A stretch of 64,000 nt of DNA from Bacteroides caecimuris (GCF_001688725.2 NZ_CP015401.2:3038001-3102000); one strand, 5' to 3'. Positions 36,012-46,730 are shown, counted from the first letter of the stretch. Numbers and translations: made by a program. Notes: a model not told the origin generated them from the sequence alone.

Positions 36012-37196
36012 ATGAATATAGAGACTAACAAAAAAAAGAAACAAATAGCTATTCTAGGCTCCACAGGTTCCATCGGAACGCAGGCTTTGCAAGTCATCGA
36101 AGAGCATCCCGACCTGTACGAAGCATACGCACTGACAGCCAATAACCGTGTGGAACTACTGATTGCGCAAGCACGAAAGTTCCTGCCGGAAGTAGTAGTG
36201 ATAGCCAACGAAGAAAAGTATTCCGAACTGAAAGAAGCATTGAGCGACCTGCCTATCAAGGTGTATGCAGGAACCGACGCTATCTGTCAGATTGTGGAAG
36301 CGGGTCCTATCGATATGGTATTGACAGCCATGGTCGGTTATGCCGGACTGAAGCCGACAATCAACGCGATCCGCGCCAAGAAAGCGATTGCGCTAGCAAA
36401 TAAAGAAACATTGGTAGTAGCAGGTGAACTGATTAACCAGCTGGCACAACAATATCGCACCCCGATTCTGCCGGTAGATTCTGAACACTCTGCCGTTTTT
36501 CAGTGTTTAGCAGGAGAAGTGGGCAATCCGATTGAGAAAGTGATATTGACTGCCTCCGGAGGTCCGTTCCGCACTTACACTTTAGAACAGTTAAAGTCCG
36601 TGACTAAGACACAGGCCTTGAAACATCCCAATTGGGAGATGGGAGCGAAAATCACGATTGATTCTGCTTCCATGATGAATAAAGGTTTTGAAGTGATCGA
36701 AGCCAAATGGCTGTTCGGTGTTCAACCCAGTCAGATTGAGGTGGTTGTGCATCCGCAATCAGTTATTCACTCGATGGTGCAGTTTGAAGACGGAGCTGTA
36801 AAAGCACAGTTGGGCATGCCTGATATGCGTCTGCCCATCCAGTATGCATTCTCTTATCCCGACCGTATTAGTTCTTCTTTCGACAGGCTCGATTTTTCCA
36901 AATGCACGAACCTGACGTTCGAACAACCCGATACGAAACGGTTCCGCAATCTGGCACTCGCTTACGAAGCGATGCATCGCGGAGGGAACATGCCTTGCAT
37001 CGTCAATGCCGCTAATGAAGTAGTAGTAGCCTCTTTCCTGAAAGATGGCATCAGCTTCCTCGGTATGAGCGACGTGATAGAGAAAACAATGGAACGGGCT
37101 ATGTTTATAGCCACCCCCACATACGACGACTATGTAGCCACCGATGCGGAAGCACGGAGAATCGCTTCCGAACTGGTGAGTCGGCAAAGTCTCTGA
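36012..37196 (+). CDS. dxr: 1-deoxy-D-xylulose 5-phosphate reductoisomerase
   Basis: 394 residues, full length. The NADPH-binding LGSTGSIGTQALQVI is near the N-terminus; metal and substrate motifs ALANKETLVVAGE, PVDSEHSAVFQCL, SGGPFR and SASMMNKGFEVIEAKWLF follow. It makes MEP from DXP in the non-mevalonate isoprenoid pathway. It starts 29 bp after the M23 gene and precedes rseP by 45 bp, the widespread dxr-rseP pairing. Confidence 0.96.
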   Translation: MNIETNKKKKQIAILGSTGSIGTQALQVIEEHPDLYEAYALTANNRVELLIAQARKFLPEVVVIANEEKYSELKEALSDLPIKVYAGTDAICQIVEAGPIDMVLTAMVGYAGLKPTINAIRAKKAIALANKETLVVAGELINQLAQQYRTPILPVDSEHSAVFQCLAGEVGNPIEKVILTASGGPFRTYTLEQLKSVTKTQALKHPNWEMGAKITIDSASMMNKGFEVIEAKWLFGVQPSQIEVVVHPQSVIHSMVQFEDGAVKAQLGMPDMRLPIQYAFSYPDRISSSFDRLDFSKCTNLTFEQPDTKRFRNLALAYEAMHRGGNMPCIVNAANEVVVASFLKDGISFLGMSDVIEKTMERAMFIATPTYDDYVATDAEARRIASELVSRQSL

Positions 37197-37241
37197 GCAA
37201 TGATTAGTAATTTGTAAATAGTAAAATAGTAAATAATAAAC

Positions 37242-38597
37242 ATGGAAACATTTTTGATTCGTGCCCTGCAATTGATTATGAGCTTATCTTTGCTCGTTAT
37301 CATTCACGAAGGCGGGCATTTTCTTTTTGCCCGTTTGTTTAAGGTGCGTGTAGAGAAATTCTGCTTATTTTTTGATCCCTGGTTCACCTTGTTTAAATTC
37401 AAGCCTAAGAAAAGCGACACAGAATATGCAGTAGGCTGGCTGCCGTTAGGCGGTTATGTCAAGATATCCGGTATGATTGACGAGTCGATGGATACCGAGC
37501 AGATGAAACAACCCGAACAACCGTGGGAGTTCCGTTCCAAACCGGCATGGCAACGTCTGCTAATCATGGTGGGTGGCGTACTGTTCAACTTCCTGTTGGC
37601 CCTGTTCATCTACTCGATGATTCTTTTTGCGTGGGGCGACCAATATATAAAGGTGCAGGAAGCTCCTCTCGGCATGGATTTCAACGAAACGGCCAAATCT
37701 GTAGGTTTTCAGGACGGTGATATCCTTCTTTCTGCCGACGGTGTTCCTTTCGAACGTTATGACGGTGATATGTTGAGCCAGATTGCCGACGCTCGCGAAG
37801 TAAGCGTTATCCGCAACGGTGCAAAAGCTTCCGTTTATATCCCCGAAGACTTGATGCAACGCCTTCTGGCAGACAGCATCCGTTTTGCCTCCTACCGTTT
37901 CCCATACGTGATAGACAGTGTGATGGTGAATTCTCCTGCCGCACAAGCAGGCATCCAACCGGGTGACAGCATTATCGCCCTGAACGGAACACCGATTTCT
38001 TTCTCCGACTTCAAAGAAGCGATGGCAGAACGTAAGAAAAACGCAGAAACCTTGCTCAAAGACAGCATAGATCCGCGCCTGATTACACTGACCTATGTAC
38101 GTAGCGGCGTAACCGACACATTGAATATGCGTGTAGACTCCGCCTACCTGATGGGTGTAACCGCCTGTCTCGTCACAGACCGCCTGCTCCCTATGGTGAA
38201 AAAAGAATATACTTTCTTTGAATCCTTCCCGGCAGGTATCTCCCTCGGCATAAAGACACTGAAAGGATATGTAGGAAACATGAAACACCTTTTCTCGAAA
38301 GAAGGAGCCAAACAGCTAGGTGGCTTCGGAACGATCGGCAGCATCTTCCCCGCTACATGGGATTGGCACCAGTTCTGGTATATGACAGCCTTCCTTTCTA
38401 TCATTCTGGCTTTCATGAATATCCTCCCTATCCCCGCATTGGATGGCGGCCACGTGCTCTTCCTCTTCTACGAGATGATAGCTCGCCGCAAACCGAGCGA
38501 CAAATTTATGGAATACGCTCAAATGACCGGTATGATTCTACTCTTCGGTCTGTTGATATGGGCTAACTTCAACGATATTCTAAGGTTCTTCTTTTAG
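37242..38597 (+). CDS. rseP: RIP metalloprotease RseP
   Basis: 451 residues with four membrane segments. The first carries IIHEGGHFLFARLF with HExxH, and the third-fourth region carries NILPIPALDGGHVLF with the NxxPxPxLDG motif. Two PDZ domains lie between (SPAAQAGIQPGDSIIALNG marks the second). It cleaves membrane-embedded anti-sigma factors or remnant signal peptides. After the stop there is copy 2 of the 88 bp palindromic repeat. Confidence 0.94.
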   Translation: METFLIRALQLIMSLSLLVIIHEGGHFLFARLFKVRVEKFCLFFDPWFTLFKFKPKKSDTEYAVGWLPLGGYVKISGMIDESMDTEQMKQPEQPWEFRSKPAWQRLLIMVGGVLFNFLLALFIYSMILFAWGDQYIKVQEAPLGMDFNETAKSVGFQDGDILLSADGVPFERYDGDMLSQIADAREVSVIRNGAKASVYIPEDLMQRLLADSIRFASYRFPYVIDSVMVNSPAAQAGIQPGDSIIALNGTPISFSDFKEAMAERKKNAETLLKDSIDPRLITLTYVRSGVTDTLNMRVDSAYLMGVTACLVTDRLLPMVKKEYTFFESFPAGISLGIKTLKGYVGNMKHLFSKEGAKQLGGFGTIGSIFPATWDWHQFWYMTAFLSIILAFMNILPIPALDGGHVLFLFYEMIARRKPSDKFMEYAQMTGMILLFGLLIWANFNDILRFFF

Positions 38598-38622
38598 GAT
38601 TTCGAAGCATAGATAGATTCAA

Positions 38623-38708
38623 GAGGCTGTCTAAAAAGTCGTTAGTAACTCCAACTCCCCTCCTTCAGGAAGGAGAATGAGGATAGAACCGATTTTTTAG
38701 ACAGCCTC
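38623..38708. repeat. Dispersed ~88 bp palindromic repeat, copy 2 (inverted)
   Basis: GAGGCTGTCTAAAAAGTC at the left and its counterpart ATTTTTTAGACAGCCTC at the right, with CCTCCTTCAGGAAGGAG inside. Its reverse complement matches copy 1 at 14908-14995 over almost the whole length. It sits 26 bp after rseP and before the convergent nrdG. Confidence 0.85.
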
Positions 38709-38787
38709 CATTTATTCTCTGTACCTATCCGAATGATTGACAGACACAAACACAGAAGCAAGCCCATCCGACTACAAAAAGAACCGG

Positions 38788-39246
38788 TTACTTCAACTTC
38801 AAAATCCGCTGATTGCTGCTTCCCCTGAACTCCAAATATGGAGAGAAAAGAGCCTGTTCGAAGCGTCCGTCCACCAATACATCAATATAATCAAGAGCGG
38901 CACTTAAACGAGGCTGCGCCTTAATTTCTTCGTATGTGTATCCGGTGTAGCACCACACATTCATCCCTGTTTCCTCTTTCACCCGTTTCAGTAAAAGCCG
39001 GAACGCTTCCGGATGAAAAAACGGATCACCACCGGAAAAAGTAACGCCGTCCAGCAAAGGATTCGCTTTGATTTCACGGATGATGGACTGTATTTTCTCC
39101 TCCGTCAGTTCTTCTCCTGCGTCCGGGTTCCAACTCTCCGGGTTGTGGCAACCGTGACAATGATGGGAGCAGCCGGCAAGATAAATAGAAAACCTGATAC
39201 CTTCACCGTCAACGATCGTTTCGGGATAAGTTCCTAGTAAATTCAC
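38788..39246 (-). CDS. nrdG: Anaerobic ribonucleotide reductase activating protein
   Basis: 152 residues, a small radical SAM enzyme. The cluster motif is [16 protein letters not shown] (CxxxCHxC spacing of NrdG), followed by [10 protein letters not shown], the SAM-binding GGDP. It makes the glycyl radical on NrdD. It starts 2 bp after the nrdD stop codon, so the two are one operon under the cobalamin riboswitch at 41.7 kb. Confidence 0.94.
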   Translation of the reverse strand: MNLLGTYPETIVDGEGIRFSIYLAGCSHHCHGCHNPESWNPDAGEELTEEKIQSIIREIKANPLLDGVTFSGGDPFFHPEAFRLLLKRVKEETGMNVWCYTGYTYEEIKAQPRLSAALDYIDVLVDGRFEQALFSPYLEFRGSSNQRILKLK

Positions 39247-39248
39247 TT

Positions 39249-41642
39249 CTACAAATGCTTTACACGGTCCTTCTCTTCTGCTCGCTTAGCAGAGTTCCAA
39301 GAACTTAAATCGCCCGTCAGATAACCGGTGATACGCCGCATACGGAGAATACTTTCACTCTGGCATACAGGGCATTTATCGAAGATAACTCCCTTGTAAC
39401 CACAGTTATGACAAGTGTCTACCGGGTGATTGATAGAGCCGTATCCAATACCTTCGTCGTGCATCACTTTCACAATCTTGGCAATGGCACGCACATTCTT
39501 CTGCGCTTCACCGTCCAGCTCCACATACGTGATGTGTCCGCCGCGTGTAACAGCATGGAACGGAGCTTCACGCTTGATTTTCTCAACGATGCTGATCGGT
39601 TCTTTCACGTCTACGTGAAAAGAGTTGACGTAATAGTCGCGATCTGTCACTCCGGGGATTTTTCCATATTTCCGGCGGTCCATTTTCGTGAAACGTCCCG
39701 AAAGTCCTTCGGCAGGAGTAGCCAGAACGGAGTAGTTCAGATTATATTTCTCTTTATATTCGTCTGCCACTTTATTCATTTCCATCACCGCTTCATACAG
39801 CGTGTCCCATGCTTTTTGGTTGTGTCCGTGACCTTGTCCGTAGAGAGCCACCATTGCGTTATGCCCGCCAATAAATCCGATCCCCAGTGTACCGCTGCGC
39901 AAGGCGTCTCCTACCTGTTCGTTCGGATTCAGTCCGCCACCGCCTTTCCACACATTATTTCCCATCATGAACGGGAACTGACGTGCCAGAGCCGTACGCT
40001 GATACTGATAACGTTCGTAAAGCTGATCGGCTACGAGCGCAGACATTTGGTGTACAGATTCGATGAAAATTTCTTTTGCTTTTTGTTCGATGGCATCTTT
40101 GTTGCGTTCATCTTCTACCAGATTTTCCGCTTTGATACGGGCTTCGATAGCCAGTCTTGGCATATTCAGTGTAGTGAACGAAAGATTGCCACGTCCTAAA
40201 GAAGATTTTTCTCCCGCCACATTTTCAAAAACACGGGTACGGCAACCCATCGTTGCCAATTCGTAAATGTAACGCTGCGGATCGTCGGCTTTCCATTTCT
40301 CGTTCTTGTTGAAAGGTGTGTCGAGGAACATGAAGTTCGGGAACAACGCTTTCGCAGTAGTCTGGCAAGCCTTCAATAACAAGTCGAAGTTGGGAGCCTC
40401 GTAACTGTCGGTCATTGCCTCTTCGATGTTCTCCGCTTTCATTGCCTTCTCAAAGTCTTTCTCCGAGTAAGAAACACCGTCTTTCACCTTGAATATCTGG
40501 ATGGGGAATACAGGCACTTCTCCTCTTGTGCCGAGTCCTTCAATGGTAGCTTTCAGCAGTTCTTCGATCACCATACGGCCTTCGGCAGAAGTGTCCGTTC
40601 CGTAGTTAATGGAACTGAATACCACTTGGTTACCGCCACGGGAATGCATTGTGTTCAGGTTGTGGATGAATCCTTCCATTGCCTGATGCGTATCTTTACG
40701 GGTCTGCTGGTAGGCTTTTTCGACAATGCGTGCAAGGTGTTCCTTATCTATAATGATCTGTAAAGCGACCAAAGCGATGCGCAATGTTTCGCGTTCGGCC
40801 TCGGTGGACTTGATAGACGGAAGGTATTCTTTAATCAACGTGCGGATGGATTTTTCATCGGCCTGATTTCCGTTCTCCATAGCCACATAGAAGTTGATGA
40901 ACGATGCCAGATGCTTACGGAAAGATTTCGCCACTCCTTTTGCCATGAAGAAGTCGAAAGCCGGAATCGCCTGTCCGCCATGCTGCTCATTTTGGTTGGT
41001 CTGAAAGATGATGGTAGCCAGCGTAGCATAGCTTTGGATGCTTTGCGGGGTGCGGATGCTACCGTTCTTTGTGCGGAAACCGCGTTCAAAGAGGTCATCC
41101 ATATCATATTGGATACAGGTTGTCGTCTTTGTCGGATAATAATCCAGGTCGTGGATGTGAATGTCTCCCAACTGGTGCGCTTCGGCAAAACGTTTCGGCA
41201 ACAAGTATTTATAGGTATAATCTTTAGTTACTTCGGAAGCAAACGTCATCATCTGCCCGGCAGGCGTGTGACTGCTCATGTTGGCGTTGCTCAAATTGAC
41301 ATCATTTTTGTCGATAGCCACAATGCCGTCCATCACCTGTTTCATCTGGGTTTTCTTATCACGCTCCGTATTCCGCCATTCGCGATAGATGATGTATTTC
41401 TTCGCCACCTCCGGCCGCACTTTCATCAACGACTTTTCTACCAAGTCCTGAATCTCTTCTACGGTGATCGTGGGGGTAGCAAACTGACTGATAACATTCA
41501 TGGTGATGTCAGCAATCAACTGCTGCTCATCCTGAATACCACATGCACTGAATGCTTTACTAATTGCATTCTTAATCTTACTGATAGAGAAATCTTCTCT
41601 CTTACCATCGCGTTTGATGATACAAATTTCCGCGTAGTTCAT
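39249..41642 (-). CDS. nrdD: Anaerobic ribonucleoside-triphosphate reductase
   Basis: The ATG at 41642 gives 797 residues starting [20 protein letters not shown]; an upstream in-frame start would enter the riboswitch leader. An ATP-cone occupies residues ~5-95, followed by the class III catalytic barrel. The C-terminus has the zinc site CHNCGYKG...CPVC and the glycyl-radical segment [10 protein letters not shown]. It reduces NTPs to dNTPs without oxygen and without B12. A cobalamin riboswitch at 41691-41840 suggests repression when B12 is present and a B12-dependent class II reductase could take over; such a gene is not in the window. Confidence 0.95.
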   Translation of the reverse strand: MNYAEICIIKRDGKREDFSISKIKNAISKAFSACGIQDEQQLIADITMNVISQFATPTITVEEIQDLVEKSLMKVRPEVAKKYIIYREWRNTERDKKTQMKQVMDGIVAIDKNDVNLSNANMSSHTPAGQMMTFASEVTKDYTYKYLLPKRFAEAHQLGDIHIHDLDYYPTKTTTCIQYDMDDLFERGFRTKNGSIRTPQSIQSYATLATIIFQTNQNEQHGGQAIPAFDFFMAKGVAKSFRKHLASFINFYVAMENGNQADEKSIRTLIKEYLPSIKSTEAERETLRIALVALQIIIDKEHLARIVEKAYQQTRKDTHQAMEGFIHNLNTMHSRGGNQVVFSSINYGTDTSAEGRMVIEELLKATIEGLGTRGEVPVFPIQIFKVKDGVSYSEKDFEKAMKAENIEEAMTDSYEAPNFDLLLKACQTTAKALFPNFMFLDTPFNKNEKWKADDPQRYIYELATMGCRTRVFENVAGEKSSLGRGNLSFTTLNMPRLAIEARIKAENLVEDERNKDAIEQKAKEIFIESVHQMSALVADQLYERYQYQRTALARQFPFMMGNNVWKGGGGLNPNEQVGDALRSGTLGIGFIGGHNAMVALYGQGHGHNQKAWDTLYEAVMEMNKVADEYKEKYNLNYSVLATPAEGLSGRFTKMDRRKYGKIPGVTDRDYYVNSFHVDVKEPISIVEKIKREAPFHAVTRGGHITYVELDGEAQKNVRAIAKIVKVMHDEGIGYGSINHPVDTCHNCGYKGVIFDKCPVCQSESILRMRRITGYLTGDLSSWNSAKRAEEKDRVKHL

Positions 41643-41690
41643 AACTTTAACTCCCGAAAGCATTAATAAATTGAAAATAGAAAATCTCTT

Positions 41691-41840
41691 CGGCAGGTCT
41701 TCTGACTTATCCCTCCCCCGCAACACCTTCCCACACCGGCATCGATGCAGTGGCCTATTGTGCGGATTCTTAGAGAATTACAGCAGCGGGTACTGTCGCC
41801 GATTTGCACAGCGTTCCCTCATTGACTAAACCTCTTTTTA
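41691..41840 (-). promoter_or_regulatory. Cobalamin (B12) riboswitch upstream of nrdDG
   Basis: On the minus strand: GAGGGAAC, then GACAGTACCCGCTGCTGTAA, GCCACTGC, GTGTGGGAAGGTG and the B12 box AGTCAGAAGACCTGCCG (41691-41707) appear in the order of the cobalamin aptamer. A minus-strand -7 TATCTTTG lies at 41857-41864, placing the start just before the aptamer. The box ends ~48 nt from the nrdD ATG, so ligand binding could act on translation or on a short terminator; I cannot tell which. Confidence 0.92.
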
Positions 41841-42179
41841 GCTCCGAAAACGGATGCAAAGATAGGGGAATATATAATAGCTTGGTTAGCTTTTAACATT
41901 AAATTTTGGGAAACTTTTCTTTCTCGCTGATACAGAAAGTTTTCCAAAACGGAAAACTTTTTTTCTGATTTTAACGTGGATAATATTCCAATTCCGTTTA
42001 TTCTTTTTCCGAAAAGCAGACAATTCACAGACCGTCTATCCCCTATTGTAGCTACAAAAATGGGAATTTATTTTCTTTTGTTCTATACAAAATCAAAGAA
42101 ATATTTCTGCTTTTTAGAAATTATCATCAAATTTCTCTTTTCCGCAATGTTTCCGAAAAAGGAGTAGAATTAAATTGTA

Positions 42180-42222
42180 TGACACCCGGGTGTCAAGTGC
42201 CATGAAACCCGAGTGTCGTATA
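42180..42222. repeat. GACACCCGGGTGTC palindrome and a degenerate second copy
   Basis: A perfect 14 bp palindrome GACACCCGGGTGTC (42180-42193) is followed 15 bp later by a degenerate one, GAAACCCGAGTGTC. Outer bases (GTATGACAC ... GTGTCGTATA) also pair. It lies between the nrdD leader and the efflux remnants. It may be an old operator; no regulator gene is nearby. Confidence 0.5.
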
Positions 42223-42359
42223 ACTGATTATTGCAGTATTTTGTTTCCGACCTTACTGCTAGCAATAACTTCAATCGCTATTAGACAGAAGTATCTAACT
42301 CATAACCTGCCAAAAGGAACTAATAATCTCCTGCAATCCGACGCAAAACACATACATAC

Positions 42360-42458
42360 CTACATACGGCCGCCACCCAAAACCTGATACAACGTAATCA
42401 CACCCTGAATTTCAGTAAAACGGTTTGCCACTTGTGACAGTTGCGCGTTGAGCAACAT
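42360..42458 (-). pseudogene. TolC-like outer-membrane efflux protein, last ~32 codons only
   Basis: The frame reads NAQLSQVANRFTEIQGVITL then YQVLGGGRM and stop, the characteristic C-terminus of RND-associated outer-membrane factors. The rest of the gene is missing. It follows the pump remnant in the order expected for an RND operon. Confidence 0.7.
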
Positions 42459-42537
42459 TATATGATTACATTAATTATATGACTACACCGACTTTATCTT
42501 TTGTACTTATGTTCTTCTGTCTAAAAATCAGAATTAC

Positions 42538-43068
42538 TCTTTTCCAGCCCTGGACTTTTCTCCCTCGCTCACTTTGATTTCCTCTTCAATCTGCCAATCA
42601 TGCGTAGGGGCACTCTGTATGGGACGGAGACGTTCCTGCAACCATTAGAAAGCGATGAATAAGGTTGGCACGATGAAAAGCAGTGCCAGCGTACCGATAG
42701 TCATACCGCCAACTACTCCCGTACCCAACGAACGGTTACCGTTAGCTCCTACTCCACTAGACATCATCAGCGGGAACAGACCGAAAATCATCGTCAAAGC
42801 CGTCATCAGAATCGGGCGCAGACGGGCTTTGGCTGCGCTGACAGCAGAAGCAATCAGTCCCATACCGGCCTTACGGCGTTCGGCAGCATATTCCGTCAGC
42901 AAGATAGCCGTTTTTGCCTGCAGACCGATCAACATAATCAGACCCGTTTGCAGGTAAATATTATTCTCCAGTCCGAATATCCGGGCAAAAAGGAAGCTAC
43001 CCATCAATCCGCAAGGCACACTCAAAAGAACGGCGAACGGAATAATGAAGCTTTCGTAGAGCGCACTT
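42538..43068 (-). pseudogene. RND efflux pump (AcrB type), C-terminal remnant
   Basis: The frame shows LSALYESFIIPFAVLL and GLMGSFLFARIFG at the 5' side and QTGLIMLIGLQAKTAILLTE, RLRPILMTALTMIFGLFPLM and GTGVVGGMTIGTLALLFIVP after it, the last membrane segments of an AcrB-type pump. A TAA at 42643-42645 stands where FIAF should continue as QWLQERLRP; the frame then runs on to a stop at 42538-42540. The first ~850 codons are missing: the sequence breaks at 43069, where palindromic repeat B begins. Confidence 0.87.
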
Positions 43069-43428
43069 AGAGCCTGTTTAAATTTTCCTGAGATTATGTT
43101 AGATAGGCTTTACCAACCTGTTTTTATTCGTCCCATAGTCTCCGTCATGCTGCTCCTCACAACAACAGAAAATATACTCGAAAGCAACTCTCAAAACTGT
43201 GTCGGGCAAAACTCGGAGCGGGCTCTTAATAATCCACTTTTCATTCATTAATAAAAAAGTTCTCTTTCATTAATTGTAAACTTCTTATTATCAGCATGTA
43301 AACTTATTTTTCATTAACTGTAATCTATAAACGCAAGCTTCGTTTATAAAAACAAAGGCTTTGATTATAAAAACAAAGCTTGCAATTATATAATCAAAGC
43401 TTGCGTTTATAGTTTGCATCAAATGAAA
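43069..43428. repeat. Palindromic HindIII-rich repeat B with AGAGCCTGTTTAAA end
   Basis: Starts with AGAGCCTGTTTAAATTTTCC at 43069 and contains TATAAACGCAAGCTT ... AAGCTTGCGTTTATAG. It matches the reverse complement of repeat C (56980-57336) over ~350 bp. It ends where the ISAs1 fragment starts. It interrupts the pump gene at its 5' side. Confidence 0.8.
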
Positions 43429-43897
43429 CAGGGCAGACGCATTATATTTTGTCTATCAATTAGTCAACTATTATCCATATTTCATTTTTATTATTTATCT
43501 TATTATTAATCTATTAATATTTTGTGTATTAATTATTTATTTGTATTTTTGTTGTATTGAATTTAAACAAAAATAAACCCTAAAATGAGCTTAATTAGTC
43601 TTTGTAAACAACTTGAAGATCCTCGTATTGACCGAAAAAAAGAACACTCTTTGGAAGTCATCGTTTATATAGCCTTGTGTGCTGTAATCTGTGGAAGTGA
43701 AAGTTGGAATGAAATAGAACGGTTCGGTATTTGTAAGTTTGACTTCTTTAAACGTCGTTTTCCTGATTTAGTAAAGATCCCCAGTCATGATACTTTCAAT
43801 CGTTTTTTCAGTTTACTCAAACCCGGTTATTTTGAATTGGTCTTTCGTGATTGGGTATCTGAGCTTTGTGGTAAGTATGAAGGGGTTGTTGCTATAG
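43429..43897 (+). mobile_element. Truncated ISAs1 copy (transposase first ~104 codons)
   Basis: Begins with the inverted repeat CAGGGCAGACGCATTATATT and contains the transposase start at 43585. The first 104 residues are identical to those of the intact copy at 25348-26499, and the upstream 150 bp differ at only a few bases. The match stops at GTTGCTATAG (43897). The open frame runs on to 43926 by chance. No right end is present, so it was probably lost by deletion. Hairpins after it (43902-43920, 43932-43970) look like terminators. Confidence 0.92.
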
Positions 43898-44161
43898 TGG
43901 AGAGCACTCCGAAAGAGTGCTTCTAAAAGAAAAGATAAGGTGGAATCTTCCCGATTTCCATCTTTCTTTTTTCTTCTTATCAATAAAAACAATAAATGTT
44001 TTCCGAACCGGATATAAATGTGGAAACTTTACAAGCCGTATTATAGAACCAGTCATTTTGCTATAAAATCAATAGAATTTATCAATTATGGACTACAATT
44101 TTAAACTTTTATTCCTACATTTGCAGCCAAATGATAACTTATTAATAAAAATACAGATACC

Positions 44162-46453
44162 ATGGCTAAAATAACGAAAGAAGCCGCTTTGCTCTACCAC
44201 TCACAGGGCAAACCCGGTAAGATTGAGGTAGTTCCTACCAAACCGTACAGTACACAAACAGATTTAGCACTCGCATATTCTCCCGGCGTAGCAGAACCAT
44301 GCCTCGAAATAGAGAAAAATCCACAGGACGCATATAAATACACTGCGAAAGGTAACCTTGTTGCCGTTATCTCTAACGGTACAGCCGTACTCGGACTGGG
44401 CGATATAGGCGCATTGAGCGGCAAACCGGTAATGGAAGGCAAAGGGCTGCTCTTCAAAATCTATGCGGGTATTGACGTCTTCGATATCGAAGTGGACGAA
44501 AAAGACCCTGAAAAATTCATCGCAGCGGTGAAAGCTATCGCTCCTACTTTCGGTGGTATCAATCTGGAAGATATCAAAGCACCGGAATGTTTCGAAATCG
44601 AACGCCGTCTGAAAGAAGAACTGGATATCCCGGTGATGCACGACGACCAGCACGGAACGGCTATCATCTCCAGTGCCGGACTGGTAAACGCCCTGCAAGT
44701 GGCCGGAAAGAAAATCGAGGATGTGAAAATCGTTGTGAACGGTGCCGGTGCATCCGCAGTATCTTGTACTAAATTGTATGTTTCACTGGGTGCACGTCTC
44801 GAAAATATCGTCATGCTGGACAGCAAAGGCGTAATCAGCAAAACACGTACCGACCTGAACGAACAGAAAAGATACTTCGCCACCGACCGCACAGATGTCC
44901 ACACACTGGAAGAAGCAATCAAAGGCGCAGATGTATTCCTCGGCCTGTCGAAAGGAAATGTGCTGAGCCAGGATATGGTGCGCAGCATGGCTCCGATGCC
45001 TATCGTATTTGCACTGGCCAACCCTACGCCGGAAATCTCTTACGAAGACGCCATGTCAGCCCGCCCCGATGTATTGATGGCAACCGGACGTTCCGACTAT
45101 CCGAACCAGATTAATAATGTAATCGGTTTCCCGTACATCTTCCGTGGCGCATTGGACACGCATGCCAAAGCAATCAACGAGGATATGAAGATTGCCGCTG
45201 TACACGCCATCGCCAATCTGGCAAAACAGCCTGTACCTGATGTCGTAAATGAAGCCTATCATGTAAACAACCTCTCTTTCGGCCCGGAATATTTCATCCC
45301 GAAACCGGTAGACCCGCGTCTCATCACAGAAGTTTCCTGTGCCGTAGCCAAAGCCGCTATGGAAAGCGGAGTGGCTCGCACGGAAATCAAAGACTGGGAC
45401 GCTTACTGCGTACATCTGCGTGAATTGATGGGCTACGAATCCAAACTGACCCGCCAACTGTATGATACTGCCCGCCGCTCACCGCAACGTGTCGTATTTG
45501 CCGAAGGTATCCACCCGAATATGCTGAAAGCTGCCGTTGAAGCCAAAGCCGAAGGGATCTGCCATCCTATCTTATTAGGAAACGACGAAGCTATCGGAAA
45601 ACTGGCAGAAGAAATGGATCTTAGCCTGGAAGGTATCGAAATCGTCAATCTCCGCCATCCGGACGAATCGGACCGCCGCGAACGCTACGCCCGCATCCTT
45701 GCAGAAAAACGTGCACGCGAAGGATTTACCTACGAAGAAGCCAACGACAAGATGTTCGAACGCAACTACTTCGGCATGATGATGGTGGAAACAGGAGATG
45801 CAGACGCATTCATCACCGGACTTTATACAAGATATAGCAATACGATCAAAGTGGCAAAAGAAGTGATCGGCATCCAACCGGGCTTCAAACACTTCGGCAC
45901 CATGCATATCCTGAATTCCAAGAAAGGTACTTACTTCCTGGCAGACACATTGATCAACCGCCACCCCGATACGGAAACACTGATTGATATCGCCAAACTG
46001 TCTGATAAAACAGTTCGTTTCTTCAACCACACACCGGTGATCTCTATGTTGTCCTACTCTAACTTCGGTGCTGATACCACAGGTAGCCCGGTGAAAGTGC
46101 ACGAAGCTGTTGCTCACATGCAGGAAGAATATCCGGAATTGGCTATCGACGGTGAAATGCAGGTAAATTTTGCCATGAACCGCGAATTGCGTGATGCCAA
46201 ATATCCGTTTACCCGCCTGAAAGGTAAAGACGTAAATACATTGATTTTCCCGAATCTAAGTTCAGCAAACGCCGGTTACAAACTGTTGCAGGCAATGGAC
46301 CCGGATACAGAATTCATCGGCCCTATCCAGATGGGATTGAACAAACCTATCCACTTCACCGATTTCGAAAGTTCTGTCCGCGACATTGTGAATATCACAG
46401 CCGTAGCCGTGATCGATGCCATCGTAGACAAGAAGAAAAAAGAAAGCAAATGA
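44162..46453 (+). CDS. maeB: NADP-dependent malic enzyme with phosphotransacetylase-like domain
   Basis: 763 residues. The N-terminal ~425 are a malic enzyme ([62 protein letters not shown] with the NADP site). The C-terminal ~330 resemble phosphate acetyltransferase ([29 protein letters not shown]). It decarboxylates malate to pyruvate with NADP+; the PTA-like part is usually regulatory, sensing acetyl-CoA. A TACATTTG (-7 type) lies at 44116-44123. A small membrane-protein gene overlaps the stop. Confidence 0.94.
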   Translation: MAKITKEAALLYHSQGKPGKIEVVPTKPYSTQTDLALAYSPGVAEPCLEIEKNPQDAYKYTAKGNLVAVISNGTAVLGLGDIGALSGKPVMEGKGLLFKIYAGIDVFDIEVDEKDPEKFIAAVKAIAPTFGGINLEDIKAPECFEIERRLKEELDIPVMHDDQHGTAIISSAGLVNALQVAGKKIEDVKIVVNGAGASAVSCTKLYVSLGARLENIVMLDSKGVISKTRTDLNEQKRYFATDRTDVHTLEEAIKGADVFLGLSKGNVLSQDMVRSMAPMPIVFALANPTPEISYEDAMSARPDVLMATGRSDYPNQINNVIGFPYIFRGALDTHAKAINEDMKIAAVHAIANLAKQPVPDVVNEAYHVNNLSFGPEYFIPKPVDPRLITEVSCAVAKAAMESGVARTEIKDWDAYCVHLRELMGYESKLTRQLYDTARRSPQRVVFAEGIHPNMLKAAVEAKAEGICHPILLGNDEAIGKLAEEMDLSLEGIEIVNLRHPDESDRRERYARILAEKRAREGFTYEEANDKMFERNYFGMMMVETGDADAFITGLYTRYSNTIKVAKEVIGIQPGFKHFGTMHILNSKKGTYFLADTLINRHPDTETLIDIAKLSDKTVRFFNHTPVISMLSYSNFGADTTGSPVKVHEAVAHMQEEYPELAIDGEMQVNFAMNRELRDAKYPFTRLKGKDVNTLIFPNLSSANAGYKLLQAMDPDTEFIGPIQMGLNKPIHFTDFESSVRDIVNITAVAVIDAIVDKKKKESK

Positions 46454-46626
46454 AAAGGCCTTTATCCAAATCACAAATAGTTTGCATCAGCTTGCTTTGG
46501 TTGGCGCTTTGCTATTTAGTTCTGGCAAAAGCCGAACGAATTGACGGGATGACAATAGTAATGCTTGTCATTTCGGCAGCATTGGTATTTATTCCTGTTT
46601 ATAAGTCAATCAAAAAGAGCAAATAA
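46450..46626 (+). CDS. Small two-helix membrane protein, 58 aa
   Basis: The ATG (46450-46452) overlaps the maeB stop (ATGA). The product is [20 protein letters not shown] followed by CYLVLAKAERIDGMTIVMLV and a second hydrophobic segment, ending in KSIKKSK. Two membrane segments with a short polar turn and positive ends on the same side suggest an inner-membrane hairpin protein. The overlap implies coupled translation with malic enzyme. The family is not recognised. A terminator follows at 46647. Confidence 0.65.
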   Translation: MKRPLSKSQIVCISLLWLALCYLVLAKAERIDGMTIVMLVISAALVFIPVYKSIKKSK

Positions 46627-46646
46627 ATATCTTTTTTCCTATTTTT

Positions 46647-46687
46647 AATGCGATAAAATATCAAATTTGATGTTTTATCGCATTTTT
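46647..46687 (+). terminator. Terminator after maeB and the small gene
   Basis: AATGCGATAAAA and TTTTATCGCATT form the outer stem and ATCAA/TTGAT the inner, with one-base internal loops, followed by TTTTT. It closes the maeB operon 21 bp after its last stop. Confidence 0.85.
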
Positions 46688-46699
46688 CTTTATAAAATG

Positions 46700-46730
46700 T
46701 TTGATAGTTCAATTTTTATCTTTACTTTTG
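46700..46730 (+). promoter_or_regulatory. Consensus promoter of gdhA
   Basis: TTTG at 46700-46703 and TACTTTTG at 46723-46730, spacing 19 bp, a full consensus match. The leader to the ATG at 46874 is ~135 nt, long enough for extra control, but I see no known riboswitch in it. Confidence 0.75.

Noticed and set aside
41819..42028. 69-codon frame upstream of nrdD
   Set aside because: It overlaps the riboswitch promoter and has no family resemblance.
43585..43926. Separate 113-codon gene
   Set aside because: It is the truncated start of the ISAs1 transposase; the last residues after GVVAI are read-through into flanking DNA.
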